DNA from: Halobacteriales archaeon QS_6_71_20
Lineage (GTDB): Archaea > Halobacteriota > Halobacteria > Halobacteriales > Haloferacaceae
Assembly: GCA_003020945.1 (NCBI GenBank)
Contig: PXRU01000003.1
Span: 1 to 64,000, forward strand
Reading direction: 5' to 3'
Length of the DNA stretch: 64,000 nt
The translations under genes and the position numbers were made by a program. Of this stretch, positions 38,916 through 47,609 are shown piece by piece. Each line of letters begins with the position of its first letter. Position 1 is the first letter of the stretch. The notes under the pieces are model-generated. The model worked only from the letters and a program-made list of their open reading frames with translations. It was not told the origin of the DNA and made no database searches.

Positions 38916-39236
38916 TCAGAAGCGCTCGCGGAGTTCGGCGCGCAGGTCCTCGACGTCGAGGTCCTTCTCGGCCAGTAACACGAGCAGGTGGTAGACGAGG
39001 TCCGCCGCCTCGGCGGTCAGCTCCTCGCGGTCGTCGTCTTTCGCCGCGACGATCGTCTCGGTCGCCTCCTCGCCGATCTTCTCCAGCACGGCGTTTTCCC
39101 CCTTCTCGTGGGTGAGCAGCGACGCGGTGTACGACCCCTCGGGGAGGCGTTCCTTGCGGTCCTCGATGGCCGCGAACAGCGCGTCGAGCGTCTCGTCGTC
39201 GCGGGCGTCCACGCCCTCGGCGCCGTCGTCGGTCAT
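38916..39236 (-). CDS. hisE: phosphoribosyl-ATP pyrophosphatase
   Basis: The 106-aa all-helical MazG-like protein has the HisE signature KIGEEATETIVAAKD near residue 58 and AAADLVYHLLVLLAE-type helix afterwards. It removes pyrophosphate from phosphoribosyl-ATP in histidine synthesis. The ATG at 39236 overlaps the pdxT stop (ATGA), so it is the second gene of a pdxT-hisE operon. Acidic N-terminal residues (DDGAEGVDARDDE) precede the fold. Confidence 0.95.
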   Translation of the reverse strand: MTDDGAEGVDARDDETLDALFAAIEDRKERLPEGSYTASLLTHEKGENAVLEKIGEEATETIVAAKDDDREELTAEAADLVYHLLVLLAEKDLDVEDLRAELRERF

Positions 39237-39856
39237 GCGTCCGCCTCCCCGCCGTCGGCCGCCGGCGCGTCGGCGTGGCTGCCGGCGAACAGCGCCAGGT
39301 CGTGGACCCGGGAGTCGGGCGTCAGCTCCGGGTGGAAGGAGGTGGCGACGACCGGTCCCTGGCGCACGGCGACGGGGTCGCCGTCCCACTCGGCGAGCAC
39401 CTCGACCCCGTCGCCGACGTCGTCGATAACGGGCGCGCGGATGAACACCGCGTGGAACGGCTCGTCGAGCTCGGTCACGTCGAGCGGTGCCTCGAAGGAG
39501 TCCGCCTGTCGTCCGAACGCGTTGCGGTCGACGGTCACGTCGAGCACGTCCAGCGTCGCGACGCGGTCGTCTTTCGCGTCGTCGGAGGCGACGATCAGCC
39601 CCGCACAGGTGGCCAACAACGGCTTCCCCGCGGCGACGTGCGCCCGGATCTCCTCGTCGATCCCCTCCTGACGAAGCAGCCGGGAGATCGTCGTCGACTC
39701 CCCGCCCGGCATGAGGAGCACGTCGCAGTCGGGCACGAGCCCGGCGTCGCGTATCTCCGTCACCTCGACGGCGACGTCGTGGCCCGCGGCCGCCCGGCGG
39801 ACCGCCTCGGCGTGCTCGGAGACGTCCCCCTGAACGGCGATAACGCCCACGTTCAT
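39233..39856 (-). CDS. pdxT: pyridoxal 5'-phosphate synthase glutaminase subunit PdxT
   Basis: The 207-aa class I glutaminase has MPGGESTTI near residue 50, the nucleophile motif TCAGLIV near residue 84 and FHPELT near residue 182. It starts MNVGVIAVQGDVSEH. PdxT feeds ammonia to PdxS to make vitamin B6. pdxS is not adjacent. The stop overlaps the hisE start. The ORF track's 422-aa version reads through the Sec61-beta gene in a shadow frame, so ATG 39856 is used. Confidence 0.96.
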   Translation of the reverse strand: MNVGVIAVQGDVSEHAEAVRRAAAGHDVAVEVTEIRDAGLVPDCDVLLMPGGESTTISRLLRQEGIDEEIRAHVAAGKPLLATCAGLIVASDDAKDDRVATLDVLDVTVDRNAFGRQADSFEAPLDVTELDEPFHAVFIRAPVIDDVGDGVEVLAEWDGDPVAVRQGPVVATSFHPELTPDSRVHDLALFAGSHADAPAADGGEADA

Positions 39857-39948
39857 ACTCGAAAACGGCGGCCGGCGAGTGAAAAGCTGTCGCTCACGCG
39901 GTCGGCGACCGGATGGAGTGGAGGCAGATGGCGGTCGTCGCCCGTCAG

Positions 39949-40110
39949 TCAGAACGCGAACCCGAGGATCAACACGAGGATCCCGAACAGGAGCCCGAAG
40001 GCGACGACCGTCTTCGGGTCGATCCGGATGGCGTTGCGGTCCTCGGCGTCGAAGTAGCGGACGAGTCCCGCGCTGGACATGAGACCTCCGCTGTTCTGGC
40101 CGCTGCTCAT
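39949..40110 (-). CDS. preprotein translocase subunit Sec61-beta (SecG)
   Basis: The 53-aa protein reads [26 protein letters not shown] and ends with one membrane helix ([17 protein letters not shown]). This is the conserved archaeal Sec61-beta, the smallest part of the SecYEG channel. It was only visible as the end of a longer ORF. The ATG at 40110 gives the family start. A TTAC-type promoter near 40137-40142 on the minus strand fits a leaderless transcript. It is divergent from the thioredoxin gene. Confidence 0.93.
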   Translation of the reverse strand: MSSGQNSGGLMSSAGLVRYFDAEDRNAIRIDPKTVVAFGLLFGILVLILGFAF

Positions 40111-40246
40111 GTCCGCACCCATGCGGGTAGACCGCGTAAGCCTTTCGACCGACGGTGAGCGACGATCGGATCGTCGAGCGACCGCGCTCCCGGTCGGTGG
40201 AGAGGGAGTAATCCTTATGCGCCGGCCGTCGAAACGGGCGGTCGGC

Positions 40247-40513
40247 ATGAGCGTTCGACTCAAGGACTTCCACGCGGACTGGTGTGGCCCCTGCAAGACC
40301 CAGGACCCCATCCTCGAGGAACTCGAGGACGACTACCCCGACGTGAGCTTCGAGAAGGTCGACGTCGAGGAGGAACAGGAGATCGCCAACCAGTACCAGG
40401 TCCGCTCGCTTCCGACCCTGATCGTCGAGAACGACGACGGCGTCGTCGACCGCTTCGTCGGCGTCACACAGCGCGAAGACTTGGAGGAGGCGCTGTCGCA
40501 AGCCGACGCGTGA
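40247..40513 (+). CDS. thioredoxin
   Basis: The 88-aa protein has the active site WCGPC near residue 12 and the cis-Pro segment RSLPTLIV. The usual N-terminal strand is shortened, so the active site is unusually early, but ATG 40247 is supported by a TAATCCTTATG element ~30 nt upstream. The in-frame upstream ORF lies in promoter sequence. It probably acts as a disulfide reductase, though the short N-terminus may mean a specialised small thioredoxin. Confidence 0.9.
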   Translation: MSVRLKDFHADWCGPCKTQDPILEELEDDYPDVSFEKVDVEEEQEIANQYQVRSLPTLIVENDDGVVDRFVGVTQREDLEEALSQADA

Positions 40514-40580
40514 GCGGCGGGGGGAACCGAGTCGTACCGACTCGCAACCGTTAACACGGACGGCGCCGCTTCACATACAC

Positions 40581-40730
40581 ATGGCAAGCTTCGACGCGGC
40601 CGAGCGCCGCACGCTCGAGAAGATGGTCTGTATGCGGTGTAACGCGCGGAACCCCGAGCGCGCGGACAGCTGTCGGAAGTGCGGCTACGGCCGCCTCCGA
40701 CCCAAGGCGAAGGAGCCGCGGACCGCCTGA
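40581..40730 (+). CDS. rpl40e: 50S ribosomal protein L40e
   Basis: This 49-aa gene is too short for the ORF track. It reads [17 protein letters not shown] and has a four-Cys zinc site, [19 protein letters not shown], followed by a basic tail. That is the archaeal L40e (ubiquitin-free). The gene starts 67 bp after the thioredoxin stop, and a GTTAAC element about 30 nt upstream may be its own promoter. Confidence 0.94.
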   Translation: MASFDAAERRTLEKMVCMRCNARNPERADSCRKCGYGRLRPKAKEPRTA

Positions 40731-40821
40731 CCGCGCGGCCCGACTCGGATCGACTCCGAACCGACCCAACGTCTCCGTCCGACGCGACCCCGGGAGCCTC
40801 GCGGCCGCCGCGACGACGCGC

Positions 40822-41448
40822 TCACTCCTCCGGGTACTTCGGCTCGCGCCGCTCCGCTCGGTCGAGCGCGCGCTCGATCACGTCGCGGACCGACTCCCCT
40901 CCGGCCTCGGCGTGGAACGGGTCGCCGTGGCCGGCGTACAGCGACTCGACGGAGTCGGGGAGCCGGTCGAGCAGGTCGTGGAGGCTCCCGACGAGCCGCT
41001 CGCGCGACTGGCCCGACAGGTCCGTGCGGCCGAACGAGCCGTCGTCGAACGCGCCGTCGTTGTACACGACCACGTCGCCCGAGAACAGCGCCGTCTCCCC
41101 GACCAGCGACACGTGGTCGGCGGCGTGGCCGGGCGTGTACACGACCTCGCACTGCTCGTCGCCGACCCCGAGCTCGTCGCCGTCGACGATCGCGTGGTCG
41201 CGCCGAGGGTGGTCGCCGTGGGCGTACAGGTCGGCGTCGAAGGCGTCGAGGACGGAGTCAAGCTCGCCGACGTGGTCGCGGTGCTGGTGGGTCAAAACCA
41301 CCCTGTCGAGTTCGTCGGTGTGGTCGGCGAGCACGTCGACGACGCCCGGCATCGTCCCGGCGTCGACGAGCGTCGGCGTCGCGCCGTCGACGAAGTAGGC
41401 GTTACACGTGAACTCCTCGGCGTCGACCGTGACGGTGACCGCGTCCAT
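40822..41448 (-). CDS. MBL-fold metallo-hydrolase
   Basis: The 208-aa protein has the metallo-beta-lactamase motif THQHRDHVG (HxHxDH) near residue 55, then YTPGHAADHVSLVG and LFSGDVVV and AGHGDPFH. It resembles the glyoxalase II-like branch, which hydrolyses thioesters or phosphodiesters, but the substrate is not evident. The ATG at 41448 is preferred to an upstream GTG. It is convergent with the L40e gene and divergent from DUF5786. Confidence 0.92.
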   Translation of the reverse strand: MDAVTVTVDAEEFTCNAYFVDGATPTLVDAGTMPGVVDVLADHTDELDRVVLTHQHRDHVGELDSVLDAFDADLYAHGDHPRRDHAIVDGDELGVGDEQCEVVYTPGHAADHVSLVGETALFSGDVVVYNDGAFDDGSFGRTDLSGQSRERLVGSLHDLLDRLPDSVESLYAGHGDPFHAEAGGESVRDVIERALDRAERREPKYPEE

Positions 41449-41538
41449 ACCCACACCTCATCGGCCGGAGTGAAAAGCCGACCCCACCCGGCGGGGAGCG
41501 ACACGCCGAAAGTTCAACTGTCCGACTGCTTCCCGCAG

Positions 41539-41544
41539 ATATAT
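41539..41544 (+). promoter_or_regulatory. TATA-like box for the DUF5786 gene
   Basis: GATATATC is located about 30-35 nt upstream of the ATG at 41574. It is a candidate promoter for the short DUF5786 gene. Confidence 0.5.
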
Positions 41545-41573
41545 CATCGGGAACTCGCTATACCCGATCGAAC

Positions 41574-41744
41574 ATGGGCTTCGGGAGCTACGACGAGTCC
41601 GAACAGGAGAACCAGCAGCTCGACTCGGATCTCGACGAGGACACCGTCGACGGCGGTGAGGCGGACCACGACGGCGACGTGGAGTTCGAGATCGGCGCCT
41701 CGAACGACGAACTCCTCGACAAGCTCGAGGAGATCAAGGACTGA
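41574..41744 (+). CDS. DUF5786 family protein
   Basis: The 56-aa acidic protein reads MGFGSYDESEQENQQLDSD and ends VEFEIGASNDELLDKLEEIKD. This is the highly conserved haloarchaeal DUF5786 family. It is below the ORF track's length limit. Its sharply conserved ends (GFGSYDESEQ, DELLDKLxxIKD) suggest a binding partner, but no function is known. Confidence 0.92.
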   Translation: MGFGSYDESEQENQQLDSDLDEDTVDGGEADHDGDVEFEIGASNDELLDKLEEIKD

Positions 41745-41837
41745 ATCGGCGATCGCAGTCGTGTCCCGCCGTGCTCGACGGAGGACGCGCGGTCGGAGCC
41801 GGGCGGCGTCGCGGCGCGACGACCGGAGCGTGAGACG

Positions 41838-42488
41838 GTGAAGCCCGGGACCCGCGCGCTGGGTCTCGCCGTCTCCGCGAGCCACCGCGACGACCCCGCT
41901 CGCGCGACGGTCGCGGGCGCGGTCGTCCGGGTCGACGGGGCCGTCGACGGCCTCTCGTTTTCGACGTGTTCCGTGGGCGGAACGGACGCGACGGCCGCCG
42001 TGATCGACTGCTTCGACCGGCTCGGCCGCGAGGACGTCCGCCACCTGTTGCTGGCGGGCGTGGCCCCCGCGTGGTTCAACGTGATCGACCTCGCCGAGGT
42101 GCGGGAGGCCACCGACCGGCCGACGCTCGCGGTCTCGTTCGAGACCAGCGAGGGCCTCGCGTCGCACCTCCGCGAGCGGTTCGCCGGCGACGAGCTGGAC
42201 CGACGGCTGGCGACGTACGCGTCGCTTCCCGAGCGGGTTCCAGTGCGCCTCGACGCCGCGGACGGGGCGGACGACACGGACGCCGCGGCCGACCCGACCG
42301 CCGCGGCCGAGCCGGAGCTGTGGGTGCGCGCGGTCGGCGCGGACGCCGACGAGGCGCGTCGGGTCGTCGGGGCACACACGCCGGACGGTCGCACGCGGCC
42401 GGAGCCGCTCCGCGTCGCCGCGGTCGCCGCCCGCGCCGGGCGGTCGTACGCCGACCGCGAGACCCGCGACGGGGGAACGGACGGGTAG
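41838..42488 (+). CDS. DUF99 family protein
   Basis: The 216-aa protein has the DUF99 layout: GLAVSASHRD near the start, a VAGAVVRVDGxVDGLSF segment, then DxTxAVIDCFDRLG and LLLAGVAPAWFNVIDL. It is predicted to be an alpha/beta cytoplasmic protein related to endonuclease V-like folds by some analyses, but that link is weak. A GTG at 41838 is the only sensible start. It is 30 bp upstream of the UDG gene on the same strand, which suggests a repair-related operon. Confidence 0.85.
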   Translation: MKPGTRALGLAVSASHRDDPARATVAGAVVRVDGAVDGLSFSTCSVGGTDATAAVIDCFDRLGREDVRHLLLAGVAPAWFNVIDLAEVREATDRPTLAVSFETSEGLASHLRERFAGDELDRRLATYASLPERVPVRLDAADGADDTDAAADPTAAAEPELWVRAVGADADEARRVVGAHTPDGRTRPEPLRVAAVAARAGRSYADRETRDGGTDG

Positions 42489-42518
42489 GTTTACCACTGC
42501 GGCGGGCGACGATCGGAC

Positions 42519-43127
42519 ATGACCGAGCAGTCGCTGGACGACGACCTCCACGTGAACGAGTGCGAGCGCTGTCCCGCGCTCGTGGACTCGCGCTCGCGCA
42601 TCGTCAACGGCGTCGGCCCGACGGACGCCGACCTCGTGTTCGTAGGCGAGGGGCCCGGGGCGACCGAGGACGAGCGGGGGGAGCCGTTCGTCGGCCGCTC
42701 CGGGACGGTGCTCGACGACGCCCTGCGCGACGCCGACCTCGCCCGCTCGGACGTGCGCATCACCAACTGCGTGAAGTGCCGTCCGCCGGAGAACCGCGAC
42801 CCGACGGCCGCGGAGCTCGACAACTGCCGCGGCTACCTGGCCGAGGAGCTCGCGCGCGTCGGTCCCGAGCTCGTCGTCACCCTGGGGAAGGTGCCCTCCG
42901 AGCACCTGCTGGACGAGTCGGTCGCCGTGACGAACCGGACGGGCGAGGTGTTCGACGCCCGCGTCGGCGGGACGTCCCACCGGCTGCTGGTGTGTCTCCA
43001 CCCGGCGGCGACGCTGTACGACCGGAGCCAGGCGACGGCGTTCGAGGAGACGATCCGGCGGGCGGCGTCGCTGGCCGGACTGAGCGAGGGCGACCCCGAC
43101 GGGCAGTCGTCGCTGGGCGACTACTGA
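42519..43127 (+). CDS. family 4 uracil-DNA glycosylase
   Basis: The 202-aa protein has an N-terminal CERC pair and the second pair of Cys in TNCVKCRPPENRDP...DNC, which bind a 4Fe-4S cluster. It contains the glycosylase motif GEGPGATEDERGEPFVGRSG near residue 45 and HPAAT near residue 165. It removes uracil from DNA. A short acidic C-terminal tail follows. The end overlaps the rhomboid gene's 3' end by 7 bp (convergent). It follows DUF99 closely. Confidence 0.94.
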   Translation: MTEQSLDDDLHVNECERCPALVDSRSRIVNGVGPTDADLVFVGEGPGATEDERGEPFVGRSGTVLDDALRDADLARSDVRITNCVKCRPPENRDPTAAELDNCRGYLAEELARVGPELVVTLGKVPSEHLLDESVAVTNRTGEVFDARVGGTSHRLLVCLHPAATLYDRSQATAFEETIRRAASLAGLSEGDPDGQSSLGDY

Positions 43128-43819
43128 GCGTCGTTCGGCGGCGTCCCCGACTCCGCCCTCGCCGGCCTCGGACGCCACAGCGCGCCGACCGCGAGGCCGA
43201 ACAGCAGTCCCGAGAGGTGGCCGCCGTTGACCTCCACGGGGGCGTGCGGGAGGCTCGCGAGGAGGTTGCCGCCGACGGCGACGACCGAGGACAGGCCCAC
43301 GAGCGCGGCGACGACGTCCAGTTCCGTGAGCCGCCCGCGGAACCGGAGTCCGCGGACCAGCGCGAACCCGCCGAGCGCGTAGCCGAGGCCGCTGATCCCG
43401 TAGAAGGCGACGTTCGACTCCGGGCTGTACGTCAGCAGCACCGCGTAGCCGACCCCGAGCGTGAGGACGGCGCCCGTCGCCACGAACGTCCAGTACCCCC
43501 GCGGCGAGAAGTGCCGCTCCTGCGGGGCCAACGCCAGCAACACGAGGACGTTCGAGAGGAAGTGCGGCGCTCCCCGGTGGAGGAACAGCGAGAGGAGGTA
43601 CACCGAGTCGTCGCCGTGGAGGTAGAGGAACGCCGTCAGCGCCCGCACCGACGCGGCGCCCGTGAGGGAGGTCCCGACGACCTGCAACAGGAACACGACC
43701 GCGGTGAGCGACACCAGCGTCAGCGTCGTCCCGGTTCGGGCCGACCGGTACTGCCGGACCAGCGACGAGGCGAACGCGTTCCAGTCGTCGCCCCGCTCCG
43801 ACAGCCCGTCCGTCCCCAT
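43121..43819 (-). CDS. rhomboid-family intramembrane serine protease
   Basis: The 232-aa protein has about six membrane segments and the rhomboid catalytic pair: GISG (Ser) in YGISGLGYALGGF near residue 140, and His in NGGHLSGLLFG near residue 205. It also has HFLSN before the first catalytic helix. Rhomboids cut membrane proteins near their transmembrane ends. The N-terminal ~25 residues are cytosolic. The substrate is unknown. ATG 43819 is the best start. Confidence 0.9.
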   Translation of the reverse strand: MGTDGLSERGDDWNAFASSLVRQYRSARTGTTLTLVSLTAVVFLLQVVGTSLTGAASVRALTAFLYLHGDDSVYLLSLFLHRGAPHFLSNVLVLLALAPQERHFSPRGYWTFVATGAVLTLGVGYAVLLTYSPESNVAFYGISGLGYALGGFALVRGLRFRGRLTELDVVAALVGLSSVVAVGGNLLASLPHAPVEVNGGHLSGLLFGLAVGALWRPRPARAESGTPPNDAQ

Positions 43820-43937
43820 CGGGTTCGCCTCGGGGACGGGGGCCCTTAGCTTGGCGGGTCCCGGACCCCGGAGACGGCGCGGCCGCTGGCGGAGGAAGGC
43901 GGGGCGATCCGCGAGAAGTCGCGTCGGGTCGGCGCCG

Positions 43938-44528
43938 TTACTTCCCGCCGCGGTCGCCGCGGGAGATCGACGGGCGGGTCTTCTCGGTGCCCTTGCCGCG
44001 CCCGGTCAGGCCGCGGTTGCTCGTGCCGGCGTTCGTGAGGCCGCGGAACGCGCGACCGCGCTGGGAGTCGTCGCAGATCCAGTTCAGGTCGTCGTCGCTC
44101 TCGATCGCGGGGTGCTCGGGGTCAACGAGGATCGCCTCGGTCCACTTCTGGGAGCCGTCCTGGCCGACCGGGTAGGAGGCGAGCACGCGGAGGTTCGGGT
44201 ACTTCCGCGAGACGCGCTCCTCGGCGATGCGCTGGATCGACTTGCGGCGACCTATTCGGTTGACGCCCTGCCGCTTCGAGCGGCGGCCCGCCGTGTGGCG
44301 CTGCTTGCGCGCGCCGCCCTTGCGGACGGAGACGCGCGCCATCACGACGCCCTGCTTGGCCTTGTAGCCGAGCTCGCGCGCCTTGTCGAGGCGCGTGGGT
44401 CGGTCGATCCGGACGATCGCGCCCTCCTCGCGCCAGTCCTGTTTGCGCTGCCACTGCAGCTCCGCGAGCTTGCCCTCGTCCTGGTCGCGCCAGGCTTCCT
44501 TGATGTGGGAGTAGAAGCTTCGTGCCAT
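43938..44528 (-). CDS. rpl15e: 50S ribosomal protein L15e
   Basis: The 196-aa basic protein begins MARSFYSHIKEAWRDQDE and carries the L15e hallmark run GYKAKQGVVMARVSVRKGG and SKRQGVNRIGRRKSIQ. It is one of the few strongly basic proteins in the window. ATG 44528 matches the family start. A GAATCGTAAGC element about 25 nt upstream fits a leaderless promoter. It belongs to the large ribosomal subunit. Confidence 0.97.
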   Translation of the reverse strand: MARSFYSHIKEAWRDQDEGKLAELQWQRKQDWREEGAIVRIDRPTRLDKARELGYKAKQGVVMARVSVRKGGARKQRHTAGRRSKRQGVNRIGRRKSIQRIAEERVSRKYPNLRVLASYPVGQDGSQKWTEAILVDPEHPAIESDDDLNWICDDSQRGRAFRGLTNAGTSNRGLTGRGKGTEKTRPSISRGDRGGK

Positions 44529-44707
44529 CGGTGGTCTCTGCGGGCGCTTACGATTCGACCGGACGGGCGACCCCGACCGCTCACATGTCGTCCCGGCGAA
44601 CCGGGTGCCCGCTGGCGGCCCACCTGCCAGCGAGTTACCCACCGTTCCGCGCTGGCGCTGTTAAGGGCTACGTTTCTCGGCGGCGCCTCGCCCTGGACGC
44701 GGCGGCG

Positions 44708-45625
44708 CTACGCCTCCGGCCCGACGAACGCGCGCACGGACTCGAACTCCCCGTCGAGGATCGCGCCGGCGACCGCGCCGGCGTCGACGTCGGGCGCCTC
44801 CGTCGGGTACTTCCGGTGGAAGTAGCCGAGGATGTTCTCCACGTCGCGCGCGAGGAGTTCGTCGGCGTTCTCGTGGTCCGTGGGAACCGACTGGGGCCAG
44901 TCGAAGATCACGACCCCCTCGTCGCTGACGGCGACGTTGTACTCGGAGACGTCCGCGTGGACGTACCCCCCGCGGTACGCCAAGTCCATCTCCCGGAGGA
45001 CCAGATCGAGCACGCCGACCACCTGCTCGGAGCGCAGCGCCGCGTTCGCCAGCTCCGGCCCCGGGAGCTTCTCCATCACGATCGCGTGGCGGTTGTGGTC
45101 GATCGGCCGGGGCACCGACACCTGCGGGTACAGCTCCTCCAGGGCGGCGTGTTCGCGCTCGGCCGCCTTCCGGGCGGTGTACTGCCAGGAGACGTGGTCG
45201 CGGTCGGCGGTGTAGTCGCGCTCTCTGTTCACCGCCCGGAAGTTCGTGTACCCCTCGCGGTGGAACTTCAGCGCGAGCGGTCGGTACGATTCCACCTCGT
45301 ACACGTCGCTTTCCTTGCCGACGCCCAGCGACGACCCCATCCCCGTCACCGTCTCCCGCTCGGCGAACGTGTGGAGCGCGAGCGCGTCGTACCCCTGAAA
45401 GGTGAGCTGGTACCCCTCGTACTGGATCGTCTTGCGCCGGATCAGTCCCATGTCCGAACAGCGGTCGATCCGGTAGTCGGCGTCCTCCTCGGAGAGCCCG
45501 GCGTACTCCGGGATCTTCTCGACGTTCACCCACTCGGAGAAGCGCATGCCCTGCTCGACCCCCGAGAGGAGATAGAAGTCCTCGGGCTCGAGTTCGGCCA
45601 TCGTCTCCGCGACGTTTCCGACCAT
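44708..45625 (-). CDS. rio2: RIO2-type serine/threonine protein kinase
   Basis: The 305-aa protein has an N-terminal winged helix (about residues 10-85) followed by a RIO kinase domain with the P-loop-like GMGSSLGVGKESDVYEV, ALKFHREG (Lys), catalytic YVHADVSEYNVAV and metal motif IFDWPQ. The N-terminal domain marks Rio2 rather than Rio1. Rio2 helps mature the small ribosomal subunit. ATG 45625 is chosen over the longer ORF, which reads a repeat-rich intergenic region. Confidence 0.95.
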   Translation of the reverse strand: MVGNVAETMAELEPEDFYLLSGVEQGMRFSEWVNVEKIPEYAGLSEEDADYRIDRCSDMGLIRRKTIQYEGYQLTFQGYDALALHTFAERETVTGMGSSLGVGKESDVYEVESYRPLALKFHREGYTNFRAVNRERDYTADRDHVSWQYTARKAAEREHAALEELYPQVSVPRPIDHNRHAIVMEKLPGPELANAALRSEQVVGVLDLVLREMDLAYRGGYVHADVSEYNVAVSDEGVVIFDWPQSVPTDHENADELLARDVENILGYFHRKYPTEAPDVDAGAVAGAILDGEFESVRAFVGPEA

Positions 45626-45737
45626 CGCGTGTCCGTGGGCGTCGGGGAGTGAAAAGGCGTTCGTGGCGACCACGGGGGAGCGATGTGGGTCGTGCCGCCA
45701 GCCCGGACGATATCGAAGTTTCCGACGGGTTACACCG

Positions 45738-45855
45738 CGAAAGCCCCTGTCGGTCCGCGGTCGGTGCGGGCGGCGCGCTCCTCGGTCGGTCGCTTCGCTC
45801 CCTCCCTGTGGTGCTCCCCGCTCCGCGCCGTCCCGCGGACCGACGGCCCCTTTCG
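45738..45855 (-). repeat. hairpin repeat element A (CCC/CCC internal bulge)
   Basis: The arms CGAAAG-CCC-CT-GTCGGTCCGCGG (45738-45760) and CCGCGGACCGAC-GG-CCC-CTTTCG (45833-45855) pair as 6 bp, a 3x3 CCC/CCC bulge, a C-G and a T-G pair, then 12 bp. The ~72-nt loop contains CTCGGTCG and CGCTCCCT. It is followed by TTCCC. The element lies in the divergent gap between rio2 and lplA, which also holds their promoters. A related copy is at 56696-56803. Strand is arbitrary, since an inverted repeat is readable both ways. Confidence 0.75.
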
Positions 45856-45977
45856 TTCCCGCCCCGTAGTCGGGCGGGTCCAGCGTCGCGGCCCTCCGCC
45901 CAGCGTGTACGACTGCGAGTCGCCGAAGCCGGAGCGCCGACCGGCGGTTCTTTGTCTCGGGGCACCGGAGCAGCGGT

Positions 45978-46814
45978 ATGACCGATCCGGACGCCACGGG
46001 CCCCCTCGCCGACCGCGAGTGGCGGCTGGTCCGCGAGGAGTCCCGACCCGGCCCGCTGAACATGGCGCTGGACGAGGTGGCCGCCGAGACCGCCGCCGAG
46101 GGCGGCCCGCGAACGGTTCGGCTGTACCGCTGGGAGCCCTCCTGTCTCTCGATGGGGTACACACAGGACTCCGACACGGTGGACTGGGACCACTGCGCCG
46201 ACGCGGGGGTCACCGTCACGCGACGTCAGACGGGCGGCGGCGGCATCTACCACGACCACGCCGGCGACGTCTCCTACTCGATCGCCGCCCCGGCCGACGA
46301 GCTCCCCGGACAGCTCCTCGACGCGTATCACCTGCTGTGTGAGCCGGTGCTGTCGGCGTTTCGCGCGCTCGGTGTCGACGCCGACTACGCCGACGCGGAG
46401 CGCCCGGCGATCCATCGACCCGCCTGCTACCTCCGCGGCCTCCACCCCGCACACGACGTCTGTGCCGACGGCGGCACCGGTCGGAAGCTCTCGGGTAACG
46501 CCCAGTACCGGCGGGAGGCGAGCGTCATCCAGCACGGCTCGATCACGTTCGAGTCGAAGCCCCGCGACCACCTCGCCGTCTTCCGCGACCACGGGGTCGA
46601 GGAGTCGGCGTTCGCCGACCGCGTCGCCGGGATCGCCGACCTGACCGACGCGACCCGCGGGGCGGTCGTGACCGCCTTCGAGGACGCCCTGGCGGCGTGG
46701 GCCGACGCCGAGGCGGGCGCGTGGACCGACGCCGAGCTCGACCGCGCCGAGGAGATCGCCGACGGGAAGTACCGCAGCGACGACTGGGTGCGCGAGCGCC
46801 CCGGCGGACGGTAG
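45978..46814 (+). CDS. lplA: lipoate--protein ligase family protein
   Basis: The 278-aa protein has the biotin/lipoate ligase fold with WEPSCLSMGY near residue 54, RRQTGGGGIYHD near residue 80 and the active-site Lys motif GRKLSGNAQ near residue 170. It attaches lipoate (or octanoate) to 2-oxoacid dehydrogenase or glycine-cleavage H proteins. Start ATG 45978 follows a ~350-bp gap that holds hairpin element A. It is divergent from rio2. Confidence 0.93.
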   Translation: MTDPDATGPLADREWRLVREESRPGPLNMALDEVAAETAAEGGPRTVRLYRWEPSCLSMGYTQDSDTVDWDHCADAGVTVTRRQTGGGGIYHDHAGDVSYSIAAPADELPGQLLDAYHLLCEPVLSAFRALGVDADYADAERPAIHRPACYLRGLHPAHDVCADGGTGRKLSGNAQYRREASVIQHGSITFESKPRDHLAVFRDHGVEESAFADRVAGIADLTDATRGAVVTAFEDALAAWADAEAGAWTDAELDRAEEIADGKYRSDDWVRERPGGR

Positions 46815-46960
46815 GTAGGGATCGACCGCTTGCGGCGTTCTCACGGAGCAGTTCGGGCATGGAGACTCCAGTGGTCAGGGATGGGGACGGAATGGGCCGT
46901 GGCTCCCGGGGCGGTCCGCGGTGTCGTCGTTCGACGCACTACCCCGGTCGCCGACGACGG

Positions 46961-47509
46961 CTAGAAGCCGAACGTCTCGGGCTCGTCGCCGAGCTCCGCC
47001 CGGACCGCGCCGTGGAGTTCGGAGACGGGCGGGGTGTCCCGCGTCGGGTCCAGCCAGTGCTCGCCGAGCCATCGGTACCGGATCTCGCCGTCCTCGTCGA
47101 CGAGGAAACACGAGCGGCGCGACCGGCGGAACACCCCGAACGTCCGGTAGGCGACCCCGAACGCCTCCGACACCGCGAGGTCGGTGTCGGCGTACAGCGG
47201 GAAGCCGAGCTCCAGACGGTCGATGAACCGCCGGTGGAGCCGCGGGCCGGACTTCGAGACGCCGACGACGCGCACGTCGTCGCCCGAGGCGAACCAGCCG
47301 AAGTCGCGGAACGCGCACCACTCCTCGATACAGTCCGGGCTGAAATCGACCGTGTAGAAGCTGAGCAACACGGGGCGGTCGAGCAGCTCCGAGAACGGCG
47401 TCTCCCGCGTTTCTCCCTCCGGCGTGACCAACGTCGCCGCGAACTCCGGCGCCGTGTCGCCCACCGCGAGCGGGTCGTCGGGCGTCGCGGGCGGGTCCTC
47501 CCCTGACAT
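46961..47509 (-). CDS. peroxiredoxin-like (AhpC/TSA-fold) redoxin
   Basis: The 182-aa thioredoxin-fold protein starts with an acidic 20-residue tail, then VGDTAPEF, LLSFYTVDFSPDCIEEWCAFRD and VVGVSKSGPRLHRRFID. The usual peroxiredoxin P-x3-T-x2-C motif is only loosely kept (TVDFSPDC), so peroxidase activity is uncertain. It is best called a redoxin-domain protein. ATG 47509 is used. It is divergent from nfo. Confidence 0.85.
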   Translation of the reverse strand: MSGEDPPATPDDPLAVGDTAPEFAATLVTPEGETRETPFSELLDRPVLLSFYTVDFSPDCIEEWCAFRDFGWFASGDDVRVVGVSKSGPRLHRRFIDRLELGFPLYADTDLAVSEAFGVAYRTFGVFRRSRRSCFLVDEDGEIRYRWLGEHWLDPTRDTPPVSELHGAVRAELGDEPETFGF

Positions 47510-47609
47510 GCGATCGGGTCCGCCCCGGAGGGGCTAATACTCGCCGATGTCGTCGCCTCCGCCGACCGCTTCCGAAGCCGCTTTGACCCCCGCGTCGCCA
47601 GCGGTGGGT

